Positions 41,897 through 54,044 of a stretch of DNA of 64,000 nt are shown here, piece by piece. The DNA is from Filobasidium wieringae (lineage: Eukaryota > Basidiomycota > Tremellomycetes > Filobasidiales > Filobasidiaceae). The notes beneath the pieces were generated by a model. That model was not told where the DNA came from. It ran no database searches and saw only the letters and a list, made by a program, of their open reading frames with translations. Made by a program: the position numbers and the translations under genes. The DNA lies in assembly GCA_001600055.1 (NCBI GenBank), contig BCIV01000005.1:1012228-1076227 (forward strand), read 5' to 3'. Position 1 is the stretch's first letter, and each line of letters opens with the position of its first letter.

Positions 41897-44139
41897 ATGA
41901 ATCGGTCCAACACTCGAGAACGTGATCCCGATTCACCTCAATCCCCACAACCTCAGAAAAGGACAAGAAGTGCTGTAGCCTGCATACGATGCAAGGAGAG
42001 ACGTCAGAAGGTTAGGCTTTTCATTAACCCATATCATGGCTAAGGCTGATAGCTATGCGCATGTCATATATAAAAGTGCGACAATGCCGAGCCAGCGTGT
42101 AGCAACTGCACAAAGGCAGGCAAGCAGTGCGTCTTCTCAGGCTCGGAGTATCCTACTTGGTATATCAGAAGCCTCGAAGAGCACATAGCCAAACTGGAGT
42201 CTCGGTTATCGGAATTCGAGTCTTCTCATGCGGACGATCATCTGCATCACAGTGATCATCTGAATGGGATGGTTGACAACGAGTCTCGGCAGGCTTCCCC
42301 TGTTCCAGCTCCGGGGTCAATCAGTTCACCCCCAAACCATCTCGGTACTTCTTTAGGGTTTTTGTCTCTACTGGCCGCTGGAGAGCAATATTATCAAGGG
42401 ATGAGTGGAGGATATTCTCTGGGTCATCTGGTACAAAGCGCTCTTTATGAGACAGGTAGCAAACAGGATCACCTGGCACAGTCTACTCAACAACCATCTC
42501 CCGTAGTATCTGTACAATCTCCACTTGACCTCCCAGGTCCAGATCAACGCCCTTTCTCTTGCCATGTTCCTCGGACAGACACTCCGCCTGCCTCGTTACC
42601 TTCGCCGGAGCTCGGACATCTTCTCTTGTCCGCCTATCTTTCGGCGGTACATCGATCATATCCTTTCATGGATAGATCGTATCTAATTCAGAGCCATCTC
42701 GAAACTCAAAGGACGCCTCATTCGAAACCAATCACACAACGACAGAAGATGACGCGGTTGAAATTACATCTGGTCTATGGAATTGGCGCCCGTCATCTGC
42801 AACTATCCTCATCGGAGAACCCAGGATTTGCACGAGACCTACCTGAGTCGCATTATATCGCGGCGGTGGCCATCCTCGGTGACGCTTTCGAGCTTCAAGG
42901 TACAGCCAACGTAGAAGCGCTCCTCCTGCTTGGTTTCTATAGCTTGCATGCCTCGTCCGGACCGGGGGTCTGGCAGCTCTGCGGAATCGCACTCCGGCTC
43001 TGCGTGGGGATGCGATTACATAGAAAGGTAGTTAATCTTCCGGTGGGTATGGAGAAACAAGATCAATTGAGGAAAAGGTTGTTCTGGAGTTGTTACATGC
43101 TTGAAAGGCGGATGAGTAATACCTTGGGAAGGCCGTATAGCTTGGCCGATGACGATATTGATGTTGAGGTCAGTTTCGATGCCTCCCAAAGGGACGTGCT
43201 TGCTAAGGTAGATCCCTCGATAGTATCCTGTAAACGAACAACCAGAGGAATTTACTGGTCACGATTTTATAAGCTTGCCCGAAACGGATGTACATCAACA
43301 TATCCACCTGGTTCGCCTTGAACGGATCATCTCGCAGATTCAAAAGGCAAACGCGAAGATAACCCTAGCACATCCGCCATCGCTTCAGGCGCTATACGAT
43401 CTGCGAACTCAACTCGACCATTGGCGAAAAGAGGCAATGGCCAACCACTACTCGGAGTCCCTCAATTTATCTTTTCACAAGGCCTCCTTGACTTTGCTGC
43501 AACCTTTCATCTTGCGGCCTAATCCTGACTTCCAAATCGTTGTGGACTGTACTCAAGTCAGCGGTCAAATTTGTCAATCATACAAACGACTTCATCAGGG
43601 TGAAGACACCGGCCTGTTTTTGCAGGAGATTCACGACATCCTGGTAGCGGGTATTGCCTTGGTATATTGCGCGTGGTTGAATCCTAAGGCCGTTAATCCA
43701 TTCGTGGTGAGCAGCGATCTTGGAGCCTGCTCCACCGTTTTGTTCTTGGTTTCCACCAGAAGAAAGAGTGCCAAAAAGTTCCGAGACGCTTTCGAGGCGA
43801 TCATGGCCAAGGCTATGGATCATATCAGCAAAAGCAATCAAACGGGATCAGTCGAACCTGTCTTGCAAGAGAAAGTTGACATTCAACCCGAACATCTTGA
43901 TACTTTGGGTCAAGGACAGTGGTTGGGCGAGGACGATATATTGAGGCAAGAACCTATTCTCACTCTAAAATACGATCTCCATCACAGTCTGACCTGACTC
44001 TTCTGTTCTTCTTAGAATGTTAAACGATATGACTGGTATGACAAGCACGACGAACGGTTCAAACACGGATGTGATGGGCGACTTCGGTTGGTTGAACGAC
44101 TACTCAGACGTCGAGATCATGCCGGCCTCGTTTACCTAA
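41897..44139 (+). CDS. Zn2Cys6 fungal transcription factor
   Basis: Nuclear regulator with an N-terminal binuclear zinc cluster: ACIRCKERRQK, intron, CDNAEPACSNCTKAGKQCVF (six Cys in correct spacing), then a short coiled linker SLEEHIAKLESRLSEFE. The middle has the fungal-specific TF domain: LLLGFYSLHASSGPGVW, LCGIALRLCVGMRLHRK, RKRLFWSCYMLERRMSNTLG and RPYSLADDDIDVE, then after an intron YPVNEQPEEFTGHDFISLPE. A strong acceptor (polypyrimidine plus TTCTTAG) near 44014 implies a last exon ending GDFGWLNDYSDVEIMPASFT at TAA 44137-44139. Without that splice the stop is at 43995-43997. An acidic-aromatic end is typical of activation domains. Confidence 0.88.
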
Positions 44140-44188
44140 TGCGGATGATACCACAAAGGCATGAATTCTGTTATACAAGGCAATCAAA

Positions 44189-45761
44189 TCATCCGTCTGA
44201 CCTTGTCGGTTCTTGGATCACGCTATGGCTGTCCTTTTCGATGTCCATCTCGCTGTGATTGACGTCTATTTCGCCCTCCTCTAATGCAAATCCGACTGGA
44301 GCTTTATCTCGATCGATCCAGCGTCTAAAGATGAACACAAATACCTGCGCTATTAATATACCTACATCCAACAAGCTGGCACTCTATCAGCTGTAAAGCT
44401 GTCCGGACGATCTCCTCCCCTCACCTTCTGCCGTATATAGCACGATGGGTACTTGCAACCTTGCTCTGGTCAGATCTGAGGATTCTTTCCAGATTGCTTG
44501 CACGATCGGGATGCCCATCGCTTGCGACTGTAATACTATGGGAGTCAGCAAGCGCGATCCTGAGGAGTGATGGGCAGGTCGGGATGCGTCGATTACCTTA
44601 GCTGGACCACAAAAGCAAACAGCCACAGTCGTCTCTTTGGACATCGCTTGGCATAGTCGAGGGAAGCAACCTCTCAAAGATGTCGGGGGTCTTGCCAGGT
44701 AGAACGAGATCAATGTGAAGATCACGCAAAGTATCAAGTTGAGAAAGATGTTGAGCACAATCGTCGCGTGTGGCACGGATTCCAACGATTTTGTCGCAAA
44801 ACTGGTGCAAAAGGTCGACCTAATGACCGCCCGACAAGTCAAATTGGTCTGAATCGACACCCAGCAGCCCGAAAGAACTTACCAAATTATAGCTAGCATA
44901 CAGAAGGATCCCATCTTGCTCAACTTGTATCTCGTCATTGCCGTCTTGACTAGTCCAGGAAACAGGTACTGGACTACTTGGCCTACCGCCAAAGGAATGA
45001 AAACAGACAGACCCATTTGCATCATCACCCTACTATAGAGCTCTGAAAGATTGTTCTGAGAACCCGGAGGAAGCCAGCCAGCGAAGGCGGGAATGGCCGG
45101 GAGAAAGATCTTGCTGATGAGGACTGGACTTATGAAGGCACCGAGAATGTTCCCGAGAGTGACCTAGAAGTTATTGAAGCACTTTGTTCAGCGCCTGACC
45201 AGGTGGGCTTTACCACCAATACTCATTCACTTCTGTCATGGTTGCGGCGTCGTCTCCTCCAGCAGCTCTTGTCATGACCACGTTAGAAGCAATAGTGGTC
45301 GGTAGACCTGTTCATCATCAGGACGTTTAGTCTCCTCAGCATATAGCTCTATCTAGGGACTTACATGCGGTTATGACGAGACCGACCAGCATTGAGCTCT
45401 CGATCATCTCACTATTCGCACTCTCGATAGCCGCAGCAAGCCCAAAAAAAACCGCGGGTATGACAAGTAGGGATGTCACCTGTACGATGAGGTGAAGTCT
45501 CCAGTTGATGGCATTGGCAAGCAATCGCTTGAGTGGCAGCGTCAACCCAGAAATCAGGAAGATAATAGCTACCGCTCCGTACGTGATTGAATACTCCGAT
45601 CGGACGTATCCACCCGTCTTGCCGACCGAGGGGAAGAAATATGCTAGTAGAATCACCAGTCCCATCGCCAAGATTAACCACTGATCCACTAGGAAGGAGC
45701 ACGTTTGGCGGATGGTCGTCCACAGACGCCCGGGCGGCTGAGTTGTCTCCTCTTGCGGCAT
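44189..45761 (-). CDS. SLC10A7/Rch1-like membrane transporter (SBF family)
   Basis: Polytopic membrane protein of the sodium/bile-acid symporter-like family; the fungal Rch1 branch limits calcium uptake at the plasma membrane. Start MPQEETTQPPGRLW at 45761, then spans such as DQWLILAMGLVILLAYFFPS, YGAVAIIFLISGLTLPLKRL, LHLIVQVTSLLVIPAVFFGL and MLVGLVITA. Next are CLPTTIASNVVMTRAAGGD (conserved), VTLGNILGAFISPVLISKIF, VFIPLAVGQVVQYLFPGL, FCMLAIIW, LILCVIFTLISFYL and KETTVAVCFCGPAK. The C-terminal exon is LLDVGILIAQVFVFIFRRWI with an acidic tail. The phase of the join before that last exon is not resolved. No obvious tie to ureide metabolism. Confidence 0.82.
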
Positions 45762-46300
45762 TATAGGCGTGAGCGTCCAATTCAGGCCATTAAATTCGTG
45801 CGTGCAAACTATCAGTCTTATTGATCCTGCTTGACCGTATATACCGAATCGTTGCGATTTTGTGCAGAAGGTGTTTCCTTTGCTACAGTCGTTGCGGTAA
45901 CACAATCGGGTAGTCCCTAATCCCTAACCCGTATCACGCTGGGACCCCTATTTCCTGTCGGATACTTCCGTTCCGACGCGTTAGAATCGGGTTTCGCCTA
46001 TCGCCTGAGCGCTCAGTCACGCTTATCTCCAACTCGCTCATTGACGACCAGATCAAGATGGGCTTATCGCATGATGTTTTGCGTGCTACTGACAATCTTT
46101 ATTTGATTAAGTCTTGGTCTTGGCCGCCGGAAGCTCCCGAGGGCGGTGTTCGACTGATCGGGAGCGGTCGATCTTGCAAAAGCATATATAGGTTGTCATA
46201 GATTGTTGCACAGGTACGTTTCTCTCTGACTCGGTGGGATCACATGACAAGGAACGTTTCCAAAGCAATACTCATTATTCCTACACACGTCACAATCAGC
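45762..46300. promoter_or_regulatory. Divergent promoter SBF transporter / NCS1 permease
   Basis: About 540 bp, no gene. An in-frame ATG at 46244 could be an alternative, longer start of the permease. Confidence 0.4.
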
Positions 46301-48575
46301 ATGATGGACAGGCTAAGGACTTTCATCCAGGTCGAAGAGACAGAAGCGATGAGACAGAACAAGGGAAAGCGACTATGGGTCAATAAAGATCTTGCACCAA
46401 ACCCTCCTTCAACTCGTCATTGGAATTCTTTGTCATTCTTCTTGTGAGCATCTCGGTCACAGTAGCGAGAAATAATCTTATCGCCGAGATTGCCATCACC
46501 AATAGCTTTCAATTCAGTATCTCCTTCTCGCCAACAACTTATAACGCTGGTGCCAGCCTTATAGCTGTTGGTATGTGACGCCCATGAGAGTGGTAGATAC
46601 TAGGTCAGTCTAACTCGACTATCACTACGCAGGTCTACTTTGGTGGCATATCATTATCGCCGCTTGCGTTGGTTCTTTAATTTGTGCTGGTTTAGCTGTG
46701 GCGAATGCAAGAGCTGCCTCCAGGTATCACATCGGTTTTCCTTCAATAGTCAGGATCAGTGCGGGAATGTACGGATCGCTCCTGTTTGTATTCATTCGGG
46801 CGATTGTAGCTATCTTCGTAAGTATCCTGGACTCGACTAGTAGCATCTGTCTTTCTGATCGACACCCTCAATTTGGCGAGCAGTACATGGGCACTCAGTT
46901 ATACTACGCTGGTCGCCTGATGAACGTTGCACTTTTGGCGATATTCGGTAGCTCATGGCAAAACTTCGATAATCATCTTCCTTCAAGTGCCGGAATCACT
47001 TCACCGCAGCTCATGGCATTCTTTATCGTCTTCCTCATTCAAGGTCAGCAAACTTGATTCGTTGATTGGGCTGCTTGACGCTGAAAACTCCGCTCGATAG
47101 CCCCTTTCATGTTCTTGCAGCCTCATCAGACGAAGTGGGTCTTTGCCGTCAAATCATACATCGTTGTACCTTCCCTCTTCGCCACAGTAGGGTGGGCGGT
47201 TGCCAAAGCAGGTGGGAGTGCTCATTTTGATGAGCTGGCTGTCAGTACGGTCGGTAGCTCTGCTCTGGGGTGGGGATTCATGCGGGCCCTACAAGCATGT
47301 ATATCGAACGGTATGTCTGAATCTGAATTCTTAGTTCTGCTGAATACTGACACTATACGGTTTGTAGTTTTGCCACCTCTAGTCAACATCGCCGATCTAG
47401 CTCGTTACGCTGATCGACCCAGTCAGACCAATACCATCGCTTATGGGCTTCTGATCTCGAAGCCTATTGTAATTTTGTTGGGCATGGTAGTGGCTTCATG
47501 CAGTAAACACTTGTTTGGGACGGCTTACTGGAACTTATGTAAGTGGAAAGCTATTATTTCGCGCGATTCCTGAGACCAGTTCTGACGCTATGCTGTTGTT
47601 TTGCCGTGTAGGGGACTTCTTCAATGCAATTTTGAACACCCACTGGGGACCTACCGCTCGAGCTTTAGTGGCCATTGCAGCGTTAACTCAGGTATACGCC
47701 ACTTTTGTGACCAACATCTCCAGCAATTCTTTGCCAGTAGGATGTGATCTTGCGGGTCTCTTCCCCAGGTTCGTCTGTGCTCATCCCTAAGTCTTCTCTG
47801 GCTAAGATATTTGCCTACGCTCTTAGATATATGACAATTGTTCGAGGACAATGTCTCTGCGCCATCCTATCGGTCTGCATTGTCCCGTGGAAATTGGTTT
47901 CGTCTGCGCAAACGTTCTTGACGTTCCTGAACAGCTATATCTGTTTCATTTGCCCTGTCTTGGCTGTACAAATGTAAGCTGGCTGGTCAGCTGAGGAGGT
48001 GCGTTGACTGATTTCTGGAGTGGTTCCAGCGTCGATTACTGGTTCGTGAGAAAAGGGAATGTTCACATGCCATCCGTTTTCATCGGCGAACAGTCGTCAG
48101 TCTACTGGTTCTATAAGGGCTTCAACCTGCGGTCATACGCTGCTTGGCTAGTCGGCGTTGGGCTATGCATTCATGGTCTCGCAAATGCCTTGAAACCAGG
48201 GTCAGTTGGCCAAGCATCAACCAATATCTATAACATGACCTTCATCCTCGTAAGTTCTAGTTTCGAACACAATCAAAAATTCACCCTAACAGCAAGTCCG
48301 ACCAGTCGACTCTGTCCAGCGGGATCGTGTACTATATACTTTGTCGAGTCTGGCCAGTCGAAATCTATCCAGAGAATCACCGGGACGAATCGACGGCGTG
48401 GGAACACATGGCCCCAACCGAAGGTTACTTCGAAGATGACATGCTCATTCCCGATCACATCGTGGAGAAGAGACTTTTCCCGGGAGCCGATATCTCGGAA
48501 GGATCTGAGATTGAAGACAAGAAAGACTTGGAGGGAGGGACAGTCATACGAGCAATGCCTGTGGCGTCCATCTGA
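46301..48575 (+). CDS. NCS1-family nucleobase/allantoin permease
   Basis: Plasma-membrane proton symporter of the Fur4/Dal4/Fui1 branch. N-terminal signature KGKRLWVNKDLAPNPPSTRH, then NAGASLIAVGLLWWHIIIAA, YHIGFPSIVRISAGMYGSLL, FVFIRAIVAIF, GSSWQNFDNHLPSSAGITSP, KSYIVVPSLFATVGWAVAKA, LPPLVNIADLARYADRPSQT, GMVVASCSKHLFG, ATFVTNISSNSLPVGCDLAG, RGQCLCAILSVCIVPWKLVS, FVRKGNVHMPSVF and YNMTFIL, with the C-terminal cytosolic end HMAPTEGYFEDDML and TGA at 48573-48575. About nine short introns. The family moves uracil, uridine or allantoin; which one cannot be told by eye, but adjacency to ureide genes favours allantoin or a pyrimidine. Confidence 0.93.
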
Positions 48576-48811
48576 TACGATCTGGCGAAGCGTCTTGTAT
48601 ATGATGTATCGTGGGATCAGAGGCGATGTAGCTGTACATAAGAATAACAATTAGGTGCCGCCAGTCCGGGCAATCTGTGTCGAAACGGTTGCAACTGCTC
48701 GTGGTTGGAGTCGTGTTTCCGCAAATCTCTATATGTCATCCATGATCCCCCTGCATACAAAACCCAAAATATACGTCTGATCGTATTCTAGAATAAGATC
48801 CCTTTGTCGAT

Positions 48812-49816
48812 CTACTTCTTGGACTCAAGCTCATCATCCTGCCTCTTCAAATCGTCGTGGGTCAAGATGTCAGTCATCTCCCTAAGAAATAATGAACCAT
48901 TGCAGCAGTTAGCAAAGAAATTGTGCTATACGGAGAAACCTTGTGGGCTAACCAAGGGTAGTCGACCCAGACGTCACCGATGTCCTTTCCGCTGAAATAA
49001 GCTACATCTTTTGGTAATTCTCCAGCCTTCTCCTTGAGTCTGATAGCCACGCGCCAAGCATCAGCCGAGTCAGGGTAACCGTATATACACTGAGCGCTTA
49101 CTTGTTGTGAACCACGAAGATTCCGAACTTGGTCGCTTCCCTGATCTTGTTCCTCTCCTCCTCAGATACGTCGAGAGCCTTCAACTGTTTCTCTACGTCG
49201 AATTGCAATTCCTGTAGAGCGTAACAGAGGGTTGCTCGGCTACGTGAAGAGCATCAGCGAGGTAATAAGCTAGCACAAAAGCTAAAAGAGCGCTTACCTA
49301 TCATCGACCTCGTCTACTACCAAAATCCTCTTTCCCAAAAGTCCACCAGACTTTCCATACTTATCTCCCAGAGTAGAAAAGTCCAACCATTGAGTCCTGA
49401 TGACTTCCTTTCCAACAACCTCTTCGGAGGTGTCCGGGAGAGCCTCGTACAAAGACAGACCGATGGCCTGGATGGGAATGTTGCGGGGTTTACCATCAGG
49501 AGTATCGGAGACCTTCAAGAAGGTTCGGATGACACGTGCGGGAATGAAACCTCCTCCACCGATAGCGATCATGAGATCAGGGCCTTAACAGATCGGACGA
49601 GCAGGTCAGCTTCCGGTAGCTCCAGGCGAGTATGCTTTGAGCGTAATCGACATACTGAATTCTGCCTTGATCGTCTTGGCGGTCTCTTGACAGAGGATGT
49701 GCATGTCATTGTAAGTGACCCTGAAGCTGTTTGGCAGACATCGCTTCTTAGCCAAAGCTTTCGCGAGGAGCTCACATCGTGACTTACTGGCCATCTCCGG
49801 CTTGTCCAACGACCAT
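48812..49816 (-). CDS. XPT1: Xanthine/hypoxanthine phosphoribosyltransferase (XPT1-like)
   Basis: Purine salvage enzyme that joins PRPP to xanthine (or hypoxanthine/guanine). The start at 49816 (MVVGQAGDGQ) is the only ATG whose phase joins VTYNDMHILCQETAKTIKAE across the first intron. Further strings: PDLMIAIGGGGFIPARVIRT, IPIQAIGLSLYEALP, QWLDFSTLG and KRILVVDEVDDSRATLCYAL (PRPP-binding VVDEVDDSR). The C-terminus contains GDVWVDYPW and ends LTHDDLKRQDDELESKK at TAG 48812-48814. It shares a 310-bp divergent promoter with EFM4 that holds a TCACGTGA box at 49985-49992. Confidence 0.92.
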
Positions 49817-50124
49817 TTTTCCAGCGATTTCCGTTTTTGGTTTTGTTCGAGAGGGAGAGTGATGGAGAATTGCGAGCTTGGCCAGACAAAGTTTGCAAGA
49901 CGGGCGAATTGGGCGGTGTATCGCACAGACGAACCCATATGAAGGGAAGGAGACGGGATGGAGCAAGATACAATTATCATAAAGTCACGTGATTTCTATG
50001 GGATCCTCCTGGAACATCGTTCAACTCGTTGAAGCATATTCATCGCGGTCAACGTCCAGGTCTGCCGTCTATAGTTAAAGTTTTCAGCCGGTAGCTGGAC
50101 CTTGATCGGACAACTGAAACAAAG

Positions 50125-51345
50125 ATGACAGAAGAACTTCCTGCTTCGAAACTAGGAACGAAGGAACATTGGGACATGGTGTATGAGAGGGAGACTGGCG
50201 AGTTCGAGGTGTGTTTCGACAATAGTACAAACCCCTTAGACAAGCCAGAGACCTAATTGGCAATCGACGAGCAGGAAACAGGAGACGAGGGGGAAATCTG
50301 GTTTGGCGAAGGAGCAGTAGATAAAATGGTGGATTGGGCTTACAAACACGTTCCACCTTCCCAAGACGGTTCGGGACCTACCGTTATGGAGTGCGGGTGT
50401 GGTGAGCATTATCGAAGGCTAATACAAATGGGTTTCACTTTATTGAAGCAGCGTCATCTTATCTGACAGGAAATGGGACTCTCTTGCTATCCATCCTATA
50501 CCCCACCCCGCCCAAATATCGCCGTCTATCTCAAAGGCATTCTCCAGCGCGCTTCATCGGTATTGATTACTCTGAGCTATCTATCGACCTGTCTGAGAAA
50601 ATAGAAGGTGTTCGAAGAAGACGATGGTTAAGAAAGAGCAAGAAGGATCGGAATAGACGGGATGCGGGGGAGGAAACCGGGGAAACGGATAGTGAAGATG
50701 AATCGGACGACGAGGAAGACGAGGACGAGGAGGATTCCGAACCCGGATCGTCAACCCAATCGGAAAAGGTTACGTGGTTCGCTGCGGACCTGTTGACCAG
50801 TACCCTTTCTACTCTGAAACTGCAGAACTCTGCGGTACCGGAAGAAGGATGGGATCTCGTACTGGACAAGGGAACCTACGATGCGATCGCCTTGAGTCAA
50901 GATCCCGTGGCAGAAGGACCATCCGCGGGGAAGCTTCCAAGTACAGTGTATCCTGAGAGGATCGCTGAGCTTGTGAAGAAGGGTGGGTTCTTCTTGATTA
51001 CTTGTGAGCCGTATTCCATCATCGAGTTCTTGGAGACTGTCGCTGAAGAACTGCCTGCAACGTAGCTTGTAACTTCACGGAGAGCGAAGTCAGGTCCCGA
51101 TTCGGTCCGGAAGGACTTCGTAAGCCATGGCTTTGATTCTACGTATAAATTTGGACACTGATTGATAACGGCCAATTCTATAGGGTTCAAGTACCAGTAA
51201 GTCGTTTCCACTTGCAGCCGGGGGAGATATGACCGCGTTCCTAAACTGTTCTTAAACATCCAGTTCTACAGTCCAACACCCTTCTTTTTCATTTGGAGGC
51301 AAGACCGGCTCCACTGTCTGTACTGTAGCTTTCCAAAAAGAATAA
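50125..51345 (+). CDS. EFM4: EFM4-like protein lysine methyltransferase
   Basis: Seven-beta-strand SAM-dependent methyltransferase; EFM4 modifies translation elongation factor eEF1A. MTEELPASKLGTKEHWDMVY opens as in EFM4, then IWFGEGAVDKMVDWAYKHV, VMECGC-GNGTLLLSILYP (SAM motif I across an intron), RFIGIDYSELSIDLSEK (post-I), EEGWDLVLDKGTYDAIALSQ, VKKGGFFLITSCNFTESEVR and GFKYQ, ending in TVQHPSFSFGGKTGSTVCTV with TAA at 51343-51345. Between motif post-I and the next strand is an acidic insert of some 50 residues (EDESDDEEDEDEED). All joins are GT-AG. Confidence 0.92.
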
Positions 51346-51528
51346 GGGTTCATGTTCATTCCTGAGGAAGTTTAGGTCATCCGGCGGACATCTGTACTAT
51401 ACCGTGTCCGCTCTTGCGAAACTGACGTATATCCCATTTGATCGAGCGTATCATCAAGCTATCTATAACCCCTCAGATTTGCATTACCAACTTACAACCA
51501 TTTCGTTCGCATCCACTGGTTTCCGAGG

Positions 51529-52687
51529 ATGCCCGTCGGGGCTTCCGTACAGACGTCTTCTCCTTCAAAGGTACCGAGTACCTATGATTGGCTCGAGTAC
51601 GAAGAGGAGGAGGATGGTCCAGTTGGGCCTAGATCTCTGGTAGATTTTTGTCAAGGAGGTGCGTAGCGGTCTCCTTCTTCTATCACGATCCTCGTGCTCA
51701 TCTTCTTCCTCATACAGTCGTCATTCGTTGCGCCTCACGTTACGATAACGTAGGAGCTTTAAGATACCATCAACATCCTCTCTTTTTTCAGACGATGGAA
51801 GCTGAACAGTTAGCTGAAATCGAAGACAATAGCCCGGTACGAGCAAGTGCTCATTAGCAGTGTTATGCGCGATTTATACTGAAGTCAGGTTGCATTTGGT
51901 CACAGGAGGTCAAAGCGGATACGGACCGTAAGTCTGCTAGTCTGATCATCGCCGTTCTGCATTCCGTATCCTGACGAGTTCAATAATAGATCTTTGGCAG
52001 AGTTTGGTCAAGAAGAAAGATATAGAAACTTATAAGAAGTACTCAGACTCGGCAAAGGTACAGCCAAGTTCATGGCGTAAGGTTTACATGGTATATCCAA
52101 TCGACAATATCAGAATCCGCTCATCAGCTGAATCATCGTTTGGCTGCAGCGACTTGCGCGTAAAGAGGAGGAACGAAGAGTCAACGCCGCCGAATACATG
52201 AAAGCACTGTACGCTCAAGAGCAGAATAAGAAGAGCGGCAGAACGATCCAGTTAATCGACACACCGGGTCCAGTGACCTCTAAAAAGACCCGTAGGTTAC
52301 GTATCTGTCATGCCACCTGTATTACGCTGACTAGATTTCGTCACAGCATCGACGCTACTCGGTAAAATTCGTCGGCAAGTCCAAGACGACGCTCCTCGGC
52401 CTGCATATCTTCATCATAACACCTCAATCACACGACTGGCTTCGGCCAAAACTCCAAACCGGCCTCAGCTAAAAGCAGTACCTCGGTCCACATATACCCC
52501 AGATCCGTCAGGAATGAAAATCGTCAGGCAGGACGCTAGTCAGGCTGGGCCGGTACTGGACGCGGAGCGATCTCTGCCTGCCAACCAAAAGAAGCGGTCT
52601 CATCCGGCTGATGACCTCTTCAACCTTTTCGATCAACCGTCGGCCGGAAGAAAGCGAAATGTTACCACTCATAGAGCGAAGGAATGA
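51529..52687 (+). CDS. ELA1: Elongin-A (ELA1-like) protein
   Basis: Subunit of the Elongin complex that aids RNA polymerase II elongation and, with a cullin, its ubiquitylation. The start at 51529 gives MPVGASVQTSSPSKVPSTYD and an acidic linker. The BC-box follows: SLVDFCQGVVI (SLxxxC, Elongin C contact), then SRYDNVGALRYHQHPLFFQT, MEAEQLAEIEDNSP, EVKADTDHLWQSLVKKKDIE and TYKKYSDSAK. Helical RLARKEEERRVNAAEYMKAL comes next, then a disordered tail with DDLFNLFDQPSAGRK and TGA at 52685-52687. At least five exons. The order BC-box, NVG..., AEIEDNSP, DTD.LW is diagnostic for the fungal family. Confidence 0.88.
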
Positions 52688-53214
52688 TCGAGACGATCGC
52701 GATCCTCAGCTCAAGGATCGAGCGAACTCCTTAATCAAGCAGGGAAGCAAACCGACGTAGGCAAGGCTTTGTCTCAGCAGCCTTCGTGATCATCCGCATG
52801 CACCATTCCGCTGGTGAGTTGTCAAACTCCTTGTTTACTGTATACTGTCGTGCTGATCATCTTGACCATAAGTGATGCTGCTCAGTCAGGTACGTTCACC
52901 CAGTAGAATTGGACGCGGTGGGAATCAGCCCCGATAGTTAAAGATCCAGCTGCGCCAGGCATGTGCGTTCGTCCATACCCGTTCGAAGGGAACACGACAG
53001 TTCGCTCTGTGGGAGCCCGCACGTCCATTCACAAACCAACGTGGTATCCGCCGATTCTGCGGGGATACGTCGCCTTCGGGTGAAAGCTGCTGGTCATGTC
53101 CGTCTGATTCGCGATCGACAAGAAACCATGAGAATGCGTTTAGTGAAGCGTCGTATATACAACTGAAGGTCTCGTTCCGCCGCTGGGTCATGGGGTCACC
53201 CTTTGGAAGATATG
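52688..53214. other. Intergenic, no gene seen
   Basis: The region between ELA1 and the hypothetical minus-strand gene. No supported coding frame. Confidence 0.4.
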
Positions 53215-54044
53215 TCATGTGAGGTCGAAGATCTTTTTAATCTTGTTAAGCCGTTTCTGGCGGGGGAATTTCGACAGCGAGCGAATCTCATCTAGCATGC
53301 TTCGGGGGCTGAAGGAACCAGTATTGAGAACCTCACCTTCACTCATGTACACCTCATCCTCGTCTTTGAGTTCGCGGTCATATAAAGGAGCAGAACAGTT
53401 GCGCTGTAACATCAGCGTGCGTGTCCGCAACTTCCCCTTTTCTCCCAATGTACGTACATCCTTTAAAATTCACTGCGGAGACAACCGCCCAGGGTAGGGT
53501 GGGTGAAAAACAAGCCTCGGGACAGTTCTGGTAACGATGATCCTCCGCTGCATAAGAAAATTGCTTTCTGCGATCGTATCCAAGCGTCAAAGAGTCCGAC
53601 AACTTAGCCAGACGGATAAGGTTAAAAGCCTCCAAAATTGTCGACCGGATGCGATCGCGGTGCACCTTTTTGATCTCCATGAGCTGATTCAGCTGATGGG
53701 CAGACGACTGCTCCCCCACGTTGGGCTGGTGAGGAGAAGCGACATGGCTATTTGCACTTGCTGTTCAAGTAAAGCACTCGCTTCGCAAGCTGTGGCCTCA
53801 TGACTGTTTCTGATTGATTCCGTGTCTTTCGAAAGCCAATTTTGGTCAGAACGGAAGAAACCTGAAGGGAAAGAGGATTGCGTGTACGGAGTCCCTCATT
53901 CGGAACGGCGTATCCTACGTCTATAGCGTTTCCATTGCACTGTAAGTGCTGTGACGTTTCTCTGGTCTTTGGTAGTCCTGGCAGTCCGGTAACAGGATAG
54001 TAGCGATAACTGTATCCAGATTCGTCTTGCACATCCACTCTCAA
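53215..54044 (-). CDS. Unrecognised gene, model incomplete
   Basis: Three coding-like stretches lie in order on the minus strand. They are YYPVTGLPGLPKTRETSQHL (near 54000), HQPNVGEQSSAHQLNQLMEI with RIRSTILEAFNLIRLAKLSD (about 53600-53740), and RNCSAPLYDRELKDEDEVYM to RLNKIKKIFDLT with TGA at 53215-53217. GT and AG signals bound them, but one join is out of phase in my reading. Either an intron is misplaced or a frameshift exists. No known family recognised. Confidence 0.35.

Noticed and set aside
45762..45905. Longer N-terminus for the SBF transporter starting at 45905
   Set aside because: The codon is TTG, and the ATG at 45759-45761 gives the expected short N-terminus.
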